In this document: positions 1-8,692 of the stretch, one piece after another | Numbering within the stretch: position 1 is the first letter of the stretch | Layout of the letters: each line of letters opens with the position of its first letter | Source of the DNA: an uncultured Chlorobiota bacterium | GTDB taxonomy: Bacteria; Bacteroidota; Kapaibacteriia; OLB7 | Length of the DNA: 20,825 nucleotides | Reading direction: 5' to 3' | Assembly: GCA_946481475.1 (NCBI GenBank) | Contig: CAMLOB010000009.1 | Coordinates: 1 to 20,825, forward strand | The notes under the pieces: model-generated | What the model saw: the letters and a program-made list of their open reading frames with translations, nothing else | Told to the model about the DNA's origin: nothing | The model's database searches: none | Position numbers and translations under genes: made by a program

Positions 1-672
1 CCCGCCGCGCAGCAGCGCGATGCCTTGCGCGCGGTGATGGAAACGCTCGACCGCTTCCACGAAAAGCTGTTTGAACGGCTGAACCTGGAGGACCTGACGC
101 TCGGCGACGTCAATGCGGAGTCGACATTCGATATGAAGATGGCGACGATGGCCGACTTCCAGGCACTTGACATCTCCTTCCGCGAACTGACCGCGACGTT
201 CCGTGTGCCGAAGGACTGGCTGATGCTGGAGCGGACGGTGCTGCTGCTGATCGGTCTCTGCACACATCTCGACCCGAAAATGAATCCTTTGCAGACGGTT
301 CGTCCCTACCTGAACCGGTATGTTCTCGAAGGAGAAGGGGGATGGCGTGAGAGCTTGCGCTCGACGCTGGGAGAGATGGCCCTTGCGGCGGTGACGATTC
401 CGGAAGAACTCCGCAAACTCCTTGTGAAGTCGAACAGGGGGGAGGTGGAGATTCGCGTGCAGGGATTGCGCGACGGGATCGACCTGCTCCACCGTCTCGG
501 TCGTCAGCTTGTCTACACGCTGTTTACTCTCGCCGCCGCCGGGTTTGCCTACAACAGCTATCTGCGTGGTGAAACCCTCATGCGGAACTGGGGCATCGGC
601 GTGGCCTCTTTCTTCTTCCTCTGTCTTCTCCTCTCCATGCTCCGTTCCCGGTTCCGGAAAGGGGGGAGATAG
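1..672 (+). CDS. UbiB/AarF (ABC1) family atypical kinase, C-terminal part (5' end outside window)
   Basis: The reading frame is open from base 1 and has no convincing start here, so only about the last 223 residues are present. The segment PKDWLMLERTVLLLIGLCTH followed by LDPKMNPL and a PYL tripeptide is the characteristic C-terminal block of ABC1/UbiB/AarF proteins. The last 60 residues hold two hydrophobic segments (about bases 505-565 and 595-645), which match the membrane anchor usual at the C-terminus of this family, and the protein ends in a basic tail. Members are protein-kinase-like ATPases, many of them linked to ubiquinone or other isoprenoid-lipid metabolism. The catalytic core lies upstream of the window, so activity cannot be judged. 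The family call rests on motif recognition; the substrate is unknown. Confidence 0.85.
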   Translation, partial: PAAQQRDALRAVMETLDRFHEKLFERLNLEDLTLGDVNAESTFDMKMATMADFQALDISFRELTATFRVPKDWLMLERTVLLLIGLCTHLDPKMNPLQTVRPYLNRYVLEGEGGWRESLRSTLGEMALAAVTIPEELRKLLVKSNRGEVEIRVQGLRDGIDLLHRLGRQLVYTLFTLAAAGFAYNSYLRGETLMRNWGIGVASFFFLCLLLSMLRSRFRKGGR

Positions 673-744
673 AATTCCACTACCCCTCGGCACTTTTCCG
701 GAATCTCTATTGTTTCACTACTCAGCGACGGAATTGAACCCTGA

Positions 745-763
745 CCGGGAGATCTTTTCCCGG
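745..763. other. Short inverted repeat in the UbiB-Omp85 intergenic gap
   Basis: CCGGGA (745-750) and TCCCGG (758-763) form a 6-bp stem with a 7-base loop. It lies in the 133-bp gap between the UbiB-like gene and the Omp85 gene. No clean T-tract follows, so it could be a weak terminator, an operator or chance. Nothing else is evident in the gap. Confidence 0.25.
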
Positions 764-805
764 AGCCTTGCCGGTTCCGCTCATCCCACTGTTGAAACGT
801 GAGTA

Positions 806-3607
806 ATGCATACCATTATGAGTACCGGAAATATCAGAAGGCTGGTAAAGTCTTTCGTGCAGAGAAGTCATCTCTCCTCCTTCCTTTCCCTTTTCACATT
901 TCTTGGATTTACCGGCATGGAAGTGCGGGGACAGATCGGTGAGCCGGCTGAAGAGCCGCTCACAGACTCGATCCGCGTGATCGGCAGGGCCGATTCCACC
1001 GGGAGCACAACGTTGTCGGATACAATCGACAACTCCTGGAAGCCCTTTGTGCCGGCCTCGACTCGTACGGTAAAGATTACGCCGGGGGAACGCTATGATC
1101 GCGGAGGTCTGCATCGCATGTTCTTCGGCGATCTCTGGCGGGATGCCTGGGGGACGGAGATGGAGGTGCCGGTGCTGGATATCAGCGGGACCGAAGGGGG
1201 CCTGAAGCCGACGGAGAAAGGGGGAGGGAATCAGACGACCTCGTTGCGGTTCGAGTCATCCGACGGAAGAGAGTTCAAGTTCCGTTCGGTCGACAAGGAT
1301 CCGAGCAGTGTGCTGGACAAGCCGTTGCGGAAGACGTTCGTGAGGAACATCATGCAGGACATGATCAGCACGCAGAATCCGGCCGGGGCACTGATTGCCG
1401 AACCGCTGCACGACGCGGTCGACATCCCGAACGCTCACGCCTACATGCTGGTGATGCCGGACGATCCGCAGCTCGGCGAGTTCCGCGAGGAGTTTGCCGG
1501 GATGCTGGGGACGATGGAGGAACATCCCAATGAAGGTCCGGACGATACGCCCGGTTTTATGGGGTACGGCAAGATCATCGGCTCCGAGGAACTCTACGAA
1601 AAAATCCGTGAGGACAACGACGATCAGGTTCTCTACGCCGACTATCTGAAAGTCAGACTTGTGGATATGCTGATCGGCGACTGGGACCGGCACATGGATC
1701 AGTATCGCTGGGGAGAAGTCGAGATGGGAGGGCTGAATTTCTGGAGGCCGATACCGCGGGATCGGGATATGGCCTTTTCGCGATACGACGGGCTGATTCC
1801 CTGGTGGGCCGAACAGAATTTTCCCGAGATCGAGGGGACCGAAGAGAATTATCCGAACATCGAGGACCTGACCTGGGCCGGGAAGACGCTTGATCGTCGG
1901 TTCCTGATTCCGATCGAGCGGAGTGCGTGGGATTCGGTGACGAGATTTGTGCAGAGCCGGATCACCGATTCGGTGATCACCGTAGCCGTTGCGCGGATGC
2001 CCTTGGAGGTGGGACCGGAGGAACTGGGATGGCTCCGGAATGTGATCCGCGCGCGACTCGACAAGCTGGATGAGGCGTCGGATGAACTGTACGAGCTGGT
2101 GATGCAGCAACCGGAACTGTGGGGGAGTGAGAAAGACGAATATGTGGAGATCGACCGGGTCGACGACGAACGTGTGACCGTGACGATCTACAAGCGGGAC
2201 AAGGAGAAGGGAGAGAAAGGTGAGCTTCTTCTGCAGCACACCTTCAGCAGCGACTATACCGACGAGATTCGACTGATGCTCCTTGACGGCGACGACAAGG
2301 TCGTGCTGCGGGGTGAAGTCGGAAGCAGCATTACCGTGAAGATCGACGGCGGAGACGGAGCGGATGAATACGTGGACGAATCGAAAGTGCGCGGTTTCCT
2401 CCTCGACATCCTGCCGATACCGGATGCCGAGACGTCGACCTATATCTATGACAGCGGAAAGAAAACGCAGATCACGCCCGGTCCCGGCACTGTGTACAAC
2501 GACGATGAATTCCCCGAGTGGGACAACGACACGGCAGCCTGGATGCCCCCCTATCGCGATTACGGAGATGACTGGCGCTGGACCCCCTGGCTCAGCTATG
2601 ATTCGGACGACGGCCTCTTCGTCGGTCTGCGCCCAAGCCTTACGGTCTACGGCTTCCGCGAAGAACCCTATGCCTCGGAGATGACCTTCGGCGTCGGCTA
2701 TGCGTTCGGATCGCAGGCGTTCAAAGCCGACTTCACCGGGGACTTCCGCGCCGCCCTTCCGAATGCCCGCGTGAAGGTCAATCTGTGGGCGTCGGAACTG
2801 GAAATCCTCAATTACTTCGGTCTGGGAAACAACACACCTTTCGATCAGGGGCTGGATGATGCGGGGTTCTACGACATCAGTCAGCGTCAGTTCCTGGCCC
2901 GGGTCGATGTACAGGTGCCGGAGGAGAGCAGCTTTCGCGCCTACATCGGAGCCGAGGGGACATACACGCGAACGAAACTCTCGCTCAGTCCGATTCTCGA
3001 CTCGCTCCGTCCGTACGGCGTGGATCCCACCGCTCTGGTGGCCGGACGTGCCGGGGTCGTTTTCGATACGCGGGATGTGGCGCGGGCTCCGTCGAAAGGG
3101 GTCTACGTGACGCTGAACGGAAAGTATACGCCCGAACTTCTGGACAACCGTTCGGCCTACGTCACCACCGAGGTCGACGCCCGCACCTATCTGACGTTCG
3201 GTTTCCCGCAGCGGACAACGCTGGCGCTGCGTGTGGCCGGAAAGAAGATCTTCAGCGATTCGGCCGCCTTCCCCTACTTCGAGGCGGCCTATCTCGGCGG
3301 CAAGAAGTCGCTGCGCGGATATGAGAGCGACCGGTTTGCCGGTGATATGGCGATTCTGGGGGCCTCGGAACTGCGCGTGCAGTTGTTTCGCCACAATCTT
3401 ATCGCTCCCGGAGCCGTCGGCATCACCGGCTTGGCCGAGATCGGCAGGGTATACCTTGAGGGAGAGACATCCGACGAGTGGCACCATACCTACGGAGGAG
3501 GACTCTTCTTCTCCTTCGTCGAGCCGCACAACGTCCTGGTCCTGTCGGTGACGCAGTCGGAGGAGCGTGACTTCGGTCTCTTCGTGAAATTCGGCCATGC
3601 TTTCTGA
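806..3607 (+). CDS. Omp85/BamA-TamA-type outer-membrane barrel protein with N-terminal kinase-like domain
   Basis: This 933-residue protein is predicted to sit in the outer membrane. Basic residues and a hydrophobic stretch near residues 20-40 look like a signal peptide; an in-frame ATG at 818 would give a more ordinary length. Residues about 90-560 form a large soluble domain I recognise from Bacteroidota proteins annotated only as BamA/TamA family. It holds FKFRSVDKDPS (157-167), IGDWDRH (290-296) and IPRDRDMAF (316-324). The second and third resemble the catalytic-loop and metal-binding motifs of FAM20/HipA-like atypical kinases. Residues about 585-933 look like alternating beta strands, with SLRGY (835-839) matching the conserved (V/L)RG(F/Y) loop motif of Omp85 barrels, and a C-terminal phenylalanine as expected for BAM substrates. 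The metallophosphoesterase domain often fused to such proteins is absent. Kinase activity is inference. Confidence 0.85.
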   Translation: MHTIMSTGNIRRLVKSFVQRSHLSSFLSLFTFLGFTGMEVRGQIGEPAEEPLTDSIRVIGRADSTGSTTLSDTIDNSWKPFVPASTRTVKITPGERYDRGGLHRMFFGDLWRDAWGTEMEVPVLDISGTEGGLKPTEKGGGNQTTSLRFESSDGREFKFRSVDKDPSSVLDKPLRKTFVRNIMQDMISTQNPAGALIAEPLHDAVDIPNAHAYMLVMPDDPQLGEFREEFAGMLGTMEEHPNEGPDDTPGFMGYGKIIGSEELYEKIREDNDDQVLYADYLKVRLVDMLIGDWDRHMDQYRWGEVEMGGLNFWRPIPRDRDMAFSRYDGLIPWWAEQNFPEIEGTEENYPNIEDLTWAGKTLDRRFLIPIERSAWDSVTRFVQSRITDSVITVAVARMPLEVGPEELGWLRNVIRARLDKLDEASDELYELVMQQPELWGSEKDEYVEIDRVDDERVTVTIYKRDKEKGEKGELLLQHTFSSDYTDEIRLMLLDGDDKVVLRGEVGSSITVKIDGGDGADEYVDESKVRGFLLDILPIPDAETSTYIYDSGKKTQITPGPGTVYNDDEFPEWDNDTAAWMPPYRDYGDDWRWTPWLSYDSDDGLFVGLRPSLTVYGFREEPYASEMTFGVGYAFGSQAFKADFTGDFRAALPNARVKVNLWASELEILNYFGLGNNTPFDQGLDDAGFYDISQRQFLARVDVQVPEESSFRAYIGAEGTYTRTKLSLSPILDSLRPYGVDPTALVAGRAGVVFDTRDVARAPSKGVYVTLNGKYTPELLDNRSAYVTTEVDARTYLTFGFPQRTTLALRVAGKKIFSDSAAFPYFEAAYLGGKKSLRGYESDRFAGDMAILGASELRVQLFRHNLIAPGAVGITGLAEIGRVYLEGETSDEWHHTYGGGLFFSFVEPHNVLVLSVTQSEERDFGLFVKFGHAF

Positions 3608-3643
3608 GAGGGGAATCGAAGAGAGGGAAACCGTGCGCAAGAT

Positions 3644-3675
3644 TCCGGTTCCCTCCCTTGAGGGAGCGAACCGGA
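3644..3675. terminator. Hairpin downstream of the Omp85 gene, possible terminator
   Basis: TCCGGTT (3644-3650) pairs with AACCGGA (3669-3675), and CTCCC (3653-3657) with GGGAG (3662-3666). They are separated by a 2x2 internal loop and close on a TTGA tetraloop. It starts 36 bases after the Omp85 stop codon. There is no T-tract on either strand, so it may stabilise the mRNA 3' end instead of terminating by itself. A second imperfect hairpin (about 3739-3765) overlaps the stop codon of the convergent gene. Confidence 0.45.
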
Positions 3676-3749
3676 GACGGAGATTGACGGAATGATGCGC
3701 TTGCAGGGTTGGAAGAGAGAAGGGATGAGAGAAGAACGTCCCGGAGTAA

Positions 3750-4091
3750 CTACTCCCCCGGGACATCTTCCAGCAGATTGTCGGCCGCCTTTTCCACCTC
3801 GGTGTGATTCCACTCGGCAGCCCGCTGTTTTGCGGCAACCAGTCCGGAACGATGCAGGCGACGGAAATCGCCGTACGGGAACATATAGTGCCCCTTCGTC
3901 TCCGGATTCTCGTCGGTATCAACGGCAAGAAACCATCTGGAGTATTCCTCCCAGTCGTGACGGTCAAGGAAATCGTTCTCGTCATCGGTCGAGGGCTGTG
4001 CCTCCGACCAGTCGGAATCCTTGACGTACTGGTTGCTTCCGATCAGGCTCCCGGCGTGCTCGACGCCGGCGCGGTTGACTTTGATGCTCAT
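3750..4091 (-). CDS. Small conserved protein of unknown function (113 aa)
   Basis: The 113-residue protein begins MSIKVNRAGVEHAGSLI and contains DWSEAQPS, a WEEYSRWFLAVD-like segment, and FPYGDFRRLHRSGL. I recognise this pattern from short conserved hypothetical proteins in many bacteria, including full-length alignment of the VNRxGxEHA start, the KGxYxFPYGDFxxxHR centre and the terminal helix. It has no signal peptide or membrane segment, is acidic, and is probably cytoplasmic. The start is well supported: on the minus strand AAGGAG (bases 4101-4106) lies 9 nt before the ATG. It converges on the Omp85 gene and is divergent from the TspO gene. No biochemical function is known to me. Confidence 0.85.
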   Translation of the reverse strand: MSIKVNRAGVEHAGSLIGSNQYVKDSDWSEAQPSTDDENDFLDRHDWEEYSRWFLAVDTDENPETKGHYMFPYGDFRRLHRSGLVAAKQRAAEWNHTEVEKAADNLLEDVPGE

Positions 4092-4232
4092 GATTTCATT
4101 CTCCTTTATTCAATAATTCCACATAAGAATCAGGGTCTCTCAACATCGACAGTGGGGGTCAGAGTTCCATGCTTCCGGAAGGCCCTCTTCCCCGTTTCGG
4201 AATCATTATCTCCTGCACGATGTTTGATTGAT

Positions 4233-4739
4233 ATGATCAATGAAGCAAAAAGGCGGGGCAGCGAACAGTCCCTCGGTTCCTCGATCCCTTCTCTTGTCTT
4301 CTTCCTTCTGCTGAGTGCGGCTGCGGCTGCCTTCGGGGGGATGTTCGCAGGGGGACTCTGGTACGAAGGGCTGACGAAGCCCGCATTGAATCCTCCGGCC
4401 TGGCTGTTCGGTCCGGTCTGGACGCTCCTCTACATCCTGATGGCTGTTGCCGCCTGGCTTGTCTGGCGTAGCCGGAAGCCGAAGCGGGATCGTCACGTTG
4501 CCCTGGGCCTGTATCTGGTGCAGCTTTTGCTGAACGCCCTCTGGTCCTGGATCTTCTTCGGCCTCCACAGTCTTACCGGAGCGCTGGTCGAGATCCTGCT
4601 GCTGAACGTCGCGATCATCGCGACGATTTTCGCTTTCCGTCGGGTCAGCGTAACCGCCGCCCGGATAATGGTTCCCTACTGGCTCTGGGTCTGCTTCGCC
4701 ACGTATCTGACGTGGGGGATCCGGAGTCTGAACGGATAG
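4233..4739 (+). CDS. tspO: TspO/MBR family membrane protein (tryptophan-rich sensory protein)
   Basis: The 168-residue product is close to the usual family length and has five hydrophobic segments. Diagnostic motifs in order are WYEGLTKPALNPPAWLFGPV with WTLLYILMAVAAW directly after, LLLNALWSWIFFGLHS, and PYWLWVCFATYLTW. The KPxxNPPxWxFGPVWTxLY block is the signature of the TspO/peripheral benzodiazepine receptor family. These proteins bind porphyrins and other tetrapyrroles or hydrophobic ligands and are linked to stress or oxygen responses in bacteria. The ATG at 4233 was chosen because everything in-frame upstream (to 3804) lies opposite the neighbouring minus-strand gene and does not look like TspO. 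No strong Shine-Dalgarno sequence precedes it. A terminator-like structure follows, so it is probably monocistronic. Confidence 0.93.
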   Translation: MINEAKRRGSEQSLGSSIPSLVFFLLLSAAAAAFGGMFAGGLWYEGLTKPALNPPAWLFGPVWTLLYILMAVAAWLVWRSRKPKRDRHVALGLYLVQLLLNALWSWIFFGLHSLTGALVEILLLNVAIIATIFAFRRVSVTAARIMVPYWLWVCFATYLTWGIRSLNG

Positions 4740-4765
4740 GAAGACCCCGTTTCCCGTCATGTCTG

Positions 4766-4827
4766 ATCCGGTTCTCCGTTCCCTGTCCCCTTTTGTGGGG
4801 GGAACCTTCGGATTCCTTTGTTTTTTT
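4766..4827 (+). terminator. Probable intrinsic terminator after tspO
   Basis: ATCCG (4766-4770) pairs with CGGAT (4809-4813). Inside, GTTCCC pairs with GGGAAC and CCC with GGG, around a T-rich loop. The structure is followed by TCCTTTGTTTTTTT. It starts 26 bases after the tspO stop codon and separates tspO from the next gene. Confidence 0.6.
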
Positions 4828-4881
4828 CACTGTACCCACTAACAAATTTTTCTTTTGCGTGTTCCCATAGAGAACCTGTCG

Positions 4882-4888
4882 TATCTTG
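4882..4888 (+). promoter_or_regulatory. Possible -10 element for the 4935 gene
   Basis: TATCTTG at 4882-4888 resembles the Bacteroidota TAnnTTTG -10 element and the TATCTTCC and TAGATTG elements proposed at 9310 and 8632. It lies 46 bases before the start codon and after the tspO terminator. No GTAATCG element sits 15 bp upstream of it, so this promoter would not belong to the motif family described elsewhere in the window. Confidence 0.3.
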
Positions 4889-4934
4889 CACATCTTGCGT
4901 CGGGTGCTGATATTCAGCGACAGTCGTCAATGCC

Positions 4935-7769
4935 ATGAAACCAGTGTTCCGTTTTCTTACCGGAGGTCTTTCCCTCCTCCTGTCGGTCCTTTCGCTTTCG
5001 GCGCAAGGGCTGGATGACGGGTGGTCGAATCGGTTCGGCCTTCCGGGATTGCCCGGTACGGTGAAGGATATTGTGGAGGACAGTCAGGGCAATCTGTACG
5101 GCTATATTCCCGGGGCCGGACTTTACCGCTGGAACGGTCTGGACTGGGTGACGTTCGGTCTCTTCCCCGACACCCTGGAGGTTGAGGGGGAACCCATGGT
5201 CATCGCCTCATATCTTTCTCATCTTCTGCTGGAGAATGGCGATCTCGTTGTGGTTGCCGAATCGGCTTCGCGTGACAGAAAGCGATTCGTGGTGCGGTAC
5301 GACAGCCGGATCGGAACCTGGAGATCCTTCACGCCCCGTCTTGAAGAGGGATACTTCAGCACTCCCTTCAAGGGGAATGACGGCAGATACTACGCGACAA
5401 GCTTTTCCGGTTCTCCTTCCTATATCAATGCCGTCCTGAGAGAAGAGAACGAAGGATGGGACACGATTCTGAGCGGCATAGACGACCGGGTTGACCTTCT
5501 CGGTGTCGGCTCGGACGGAACGGTCTACCTGCACCGGTACAGCTACGGCAGTTCGGTCAAGCAGGACTCGGTCATCTGGTGGAATGCCGGGGAACGGGGG
5601 GCGCTTCCGTTCTTCAACAAGGAGACCGAAAGCATCAAGGACCGGATCATGGTGGGGGATACGTTGTTTGCCCTCCGGCAGTCGTGGGAACTGGACAGTG
5701 CCGGAGACAAACATTCGTACAGAACCGACGTGCTGAAGCTGTTGGATGGAGTGTGGGTGCCTGTCTGTAATTCCCTTGCCGGGGAGATCAAACCCTATTC
5801 CGCCTACTCCGTTGCTCACGTCTTCGGGTTTGATGTCCGGGGGTATATCTATGTCGCCACCACCCGGGGCGTCCTTCGCTGGAATGGCCGGGAGTGGGGA
5901 GAACTCAGCGATGACTTTATCCCGATCGGTATCTACCTGAACAATAAGGGAGGACTCATCGGTTACTGGGGAACCTCCCGGACCGATCCTTTGCTGGCCG
6001 CCGCCGATATTGCCCGGTACGATGCGGGAGGAGATGAGTGGGAAGGACTCTACAGGGAAGGGGAGGAATACCTCGGTCTGTTCGGTTTTCCCGGAACGAT
6101 TCTGATGAGGGAGGAAGGCATATATGTCGGTGGGGCAAGTGCCCGGGGGGAGAGCGGGTTTGTCAGGGGGGATATCCTTCGCTTCAACGACAAAAAGTGG
6201 GAAGGCTTCTCCGGGTTGGGACGGGCTTCCTTCTATTCTCCCTACGTCACACAGATTCTGCCGCATCCTGAACGGGGATTCTATGTCGCCGGACGGTTCG
6301 ACAGTGCCGGGGGACAAAGAGCCGGAAACATTGCCTGGTGGGACGGAGAGGAGTGGCATCCGCTTGGCGATACGGTGCTCTTCAACTGGAGCGTCTATTC
6401 GATGGCCCTCGATCAGGGACTCCTGTATGTTGCCGGGAAACATAAAACGATTATCTCGCCGGACTCCTCGAAGACTTCCTATATCCTGGCCCGCTGGGAC
6501 GGTCGGGAGTGGAAAGTCATCACCGACAGTGTCGGTGTCGGTTCGGCTTCCCTACTGGTGGATAACGGAACGATTTATGTGGGGGGATACTTCTACAAGA
6601 TCGGAACAATGCAACCGTTCGGCGTGGCCGCACTGCACGATACCGGATGGAGCGATATGGGGGGGGGCGTTCGTCTTCCCTACTCGTTCTGGGGGACGGT
6701 CAAGACTTTTGCCAAGGGCAAAGACGGTATCTATGCCGGGGGGAGTTTCAGCGTCGCGGGTGATAGGTCGATCTATTCTCTGGCTCGCTGGGACGGCAAA
6801 GCATGGCACGATCTCGATAGCGGATTGACCAACCGGGCCTACGACTGGAAGTATGTGGAACCGGCTGCGATTTACGACATAGCCCTGACCGACAAGTATC
6901 TTGTCGCCGTCGGCAAGTTCTCCACTGCCGGGAGCGATCAGTACGACTCCCCCCGTCGTATCGAGCTCGGCTGCGGCATCGCCTTCTGGGATTTCAGGGA
7001 GAAGACGTGGAACCGGCTCGGCTCCTCTCTTTGTTCTCCCCTGCACAACTTCTCATCCGCCTCATCTCTGGCCGTCCGTGACGATACGGTCTGGGTTGTC
7101 GGCAACTTCTCTTATGCCGGAGGGAAACCTTCGTCACGCATTGCCCGATATGTGATTCCTCCCCCCAGAGTCTCAGCCCCGGAAGCTCCTTTTGTTCTCC
7201 ACTTCGGCACCGTTTCCCCCGGCGACACGCTGACGCTGAACCTTGCCGTGAAAAATCCGACAACTTCCACCCGCACGTTGCGGGGCAGGGTTACGGGGCT
7301 CCAGGGCCCCTTCTCTCTCGGATTCGACGGAGAATTTCAGGGGGCGGCCGGCCAGACGGTACGAGTGCCGATCCGGTTTGTCTCGGACGGTGAAGGTCAC
7401 TTCCTCGATACGATCGTTATCAGTCACAATGGCGAAGGGGGAGATCTGCGCGTCCTTCTGGTCGGAACCAGCACGACCCTGAGTGTGGAGTCGGAAAGCG
7501 GGGGACAGGAGAACGAGAGGACCCTGCGGATCACGCCCAATCCTTTTGATCGTCAGACCCGGATCTCCTTCCGGCTCCCGCAGCCCGGTCCGGTTCGCCT
7601 GGCTCTCTATTCGCTCGACGGCAGAGAGGCTGCCCTCCTCGTCGATGAAGAACGCCATTCCGGAGAGCATTCCATTCTCTGGGAGCCGACCGGTCTGGCA
7701 AAGGGGACCTATATCTGTCGTTTTGAATGGGAAGGAGGAACGTTCTCCCGTCAGGTCGTGCTGCGGTAG
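4935..7769 (+). CDS. Secreted beta-propeller-like protein with ASH-type domain and T9SS C-terminal sorting domain
   Basis: The 944-residue protein starts with a signal peptide (MKPVFRFLTGGLSLLLSVLS, cleavage probably after SAQ). Residues about 30-740 contain degenerate repeats built on IAxWDGxxWxxLG and YVGGxFxxAG, for example IAWWDGEEWHPLG, LARWDGREWKVI and LARWDGKAWHDLDSG. This pattern is common in secreted beta-propeller proteins of the FCB group. Residues about 755-850 (LHFGTVSPGDTLTLNLAVKN onward) look like an ASH/Hydin-type immunoglobulin-like domain. Residues 864-944 are a type A sorting domain: ITPNPFDRQTRISFRLP, LYSLDGRE, LAKGTYICRF. In known T9SS bacteria such a domain directs export across the outer membrane and is removed. 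The ligand or role is unknown. The start codon has no clear Shine-Dalgarno sequence. Confidence 0.88.
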   Translation: MKPVFRFLTGGLSLLLSVLSLSAQGLDDGWSNRFGLPGLPGTVKDIVEDSQGNLYGYIPGAGLYRWNGLDWVTFGLFPDTLEVEGEPMVIASYLSHLLLENGDLVVVAESASRDRKRFVVRYDSRIGTWRSFTPRLEEGYFSTPFKGNDGRYYATSFSGSPSYINAVLREENEGWDTILSGIDDRVDLLGVGSDGTVYLHRYSYGSSVKQDSVIWWNAGERGALPFFNKETESIKDRIMVGDTLFALRQSWELDSAGDKHSYRTDVLKLLDGVWVPVCNSLAGEIKPYSAYSVAHVFGFDVRGYIYVATTRGVLRWNGREWGELSDDFIPIGIYLNNKGGLIGYWGTSRTDPLLAAADIARYDAGGDEWEGLYREGEEYLGLFGFPGTILMREEGIYVGGASARGESGFVRGDILRFNDKKWEGFSGLGRASFYSPYVTQILPHPERGFYVAGRFDSAGGQRAGNIAWWDGEEWHPLGDTVLFNWSVYSMALDQGLLYVAGKHKTIISPDSSKTSYILARWDGREWKVITDSVGVGSASLLVDNGTIYVGGYFYKIGTMQPFGVAALHDTGWSDMGGGVRLPYSFWGTVKTFAKGKDGIYAGGSFSVAGDRSIYSLARWDGKAWHDLDSGLTNRAYDWKYVEPAAIYDIALTDKYLVAVGKFSTAGSDQYDSPRRIELGCGIAFWDFREKTWNRLGSSLCSPLHNFSSASSLAVRDDTVWVVGNFSYAGGKPSSRIARYVIPPPRVSAPEAPFVLHFGTVSPGDTLTLNLAVKNPTTSTRTLRGRVTGLQGPFSLGFDGEFQGAAGQTVRVPIRFVSDGEGHFLDTIVISHNGEGGDLRVLLVGTSTTLSVESESGGQENERTLRITPNPFDRQTRISFRLPQPGPVRLALYSLDGREAALLVDEERHSGEHSILWEPTGLAKGTYICRFEWEGGTFSRQVVLR

Positions 7770-7804
7770 AACGGCTTCCCTTTTCTCTTCGTGGTTTTTC
7801 CCGC

Positions 7805-8506
7805 ATGAACACCGAGACCATCATTACCATTGCCGTCGTTCTGGCGGCCGACCTTCTCTTCCTTCTGGTCTTTCTGAAGATCAGGAAGAAGAATCGTGAG
7901 GAGCGTCTGAATATTGAGATGATCGCCCGCGAGGGGGACTGGAGGACGGAACCGACAACTGATCCTTCGGAACTCTATCGTATCCGGGGAGAACTTTCCA
8001 CCGGCATCGGCTGGGAGATGGTCGCCCGCCGGTCGCGTGCCTCCGGTTCCGGAGGTCGGCACCGGACCACGACCTGGAGCACCGGTGATGTTGTGCTGAA
8101 TGGAGGAGTTGTCGCTCTCGGTCCCGGAATGGGAATCAATATGGAGACCGGCGATATTGATCTCGGGCACAGCCTGATCCAGGCCGCTCTGCGGAGAATG
8201 TTCGGAGATGAACTTGCCGCTGCACTGGCCGACGCCTATGTCATTGAAATCGGTCCGGACGAATTCTCCCGCCGTTATTCGGTCTTTACCGACAATGAGG
8301 AAGTTGCCCGCCGTTTCCTGGCCGATCCTCTCCCCTCGATTCTTGCCGAGTGGCGCTCGGAAAAACTTCCGTTTCCCGGATTGGTCTTCTGGAATAGGGG
8401 GATGCGCATACGATTCGGGGAGATTGCAAACGACCCGGGCGAGATGCGGAGAATCATCTCCCTGTGCGGGGTTCTGGCGCTCCGGGGGAGAGAGGCGGCG
8501 GGGTAG
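7805..8506 (+). CDS. Membrane-anchored protein of unknown function (233 aa)
   Basis: One N-terminal hydrophobic helix (about residues 5-25, TIITIAVVLAADLLFLLVFL) is followed by a basic stop-transfer sequence (KIRKKNREER) and a soluble domain presumably in the cytoplasm. The soluble part contains SRRYSVFTDNEEVARRFL and a region near the end reading PGLVFWNRGMRIRFGEI. These recall poorly characterised membrane-associated proteins in which a Y-x-V-x-(S/T)-x(3)-A-R-x-(F/L) strand-helix unit precedes an LxxxxxxLxVR unit, but I cannot name a family. I chose ATG 7805 over the upstream in-frame ATG 7727 because 7727 lies inside the T9SS gene and 7805 gives a normal membrane-anchor start. It follows the T9SS gene after 35 bp and may be cotranscribed with it. 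Confidence 0.75.
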   Translation: MNTETIITIAVVLAADLLFLLVFLKIRKKNREERLNIEMIAREGDWRTEPTTDPSELYRIRGELSTGIGWEMVARRSRASGSGGRHRTTTWSTGDVVLNGGVVALGPGMGINMETGDIDLGHSLIQAALRRMFGDELAAALADAYVIEIGPDEFSRRYSVFTDNEEVARRFLADPLPSILAEWRSEKLPFPGLVFWNRGMRIRFGEIANDPGEMRRIISLCGVLALRGREAAG

Positions 8507-8573
8507 TCTGCCGCTTGGTCATCCGCGTCGTCCCTTTCCTTTTTCCGACTATGTTCCGCCCTTCCGGTTCTTT

Positions 8574-8639
8574 GTAACCGGTTCCTTTCCTTTCTGCAAT
8601 CCGTTTTCGCAAAACCGTAATCGTTCGCCGATAGATTGA
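8574..8639 (+). promoter_or_regulatory. Three-part promoter-like element upstream of the 8693 gene
   Basis: Related octamers GTAACCGG (8574), GCAATCCG (8596) and GTAATCGT (8617) are spaced 22 and 21 bp apart. The last is followed, 15 bp after its first base, by TAGATTG (8632-8638). The same geometry recurs at 9273-9317 and 16561-16605. Between the second and third copies lies a perfect inverted repeat GTTTT-CGC-AAAAC. The last octamer ends 68 bp before the start codon. It could be a promoter with a -10 element plus tandem activator sites. Confidence 0.5.
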
Positions 8640-8692
8640 ATGGTGTCGGAAGAACATCAACGCACAGACATCAATCAAAAAGGAGAACGAAC

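Noticed and set aside
1256..3985. A 909-codon open frame on the minus strand
   Set aside because: It mirrors the Omp85 gene, is Arg/His/Pro-rich without domain motifs, and lacks any family resemblance, as expected of an antisense shadow in GC-rich DNA.
3804..4232. In-frame N-terminal extension of the TspO protein
   Set aside because: It lies opposite the well-supported minus-strand small gene with its own AAGGAG, and TspO proteins have no such extension; ATG 4233 gives the usual length.
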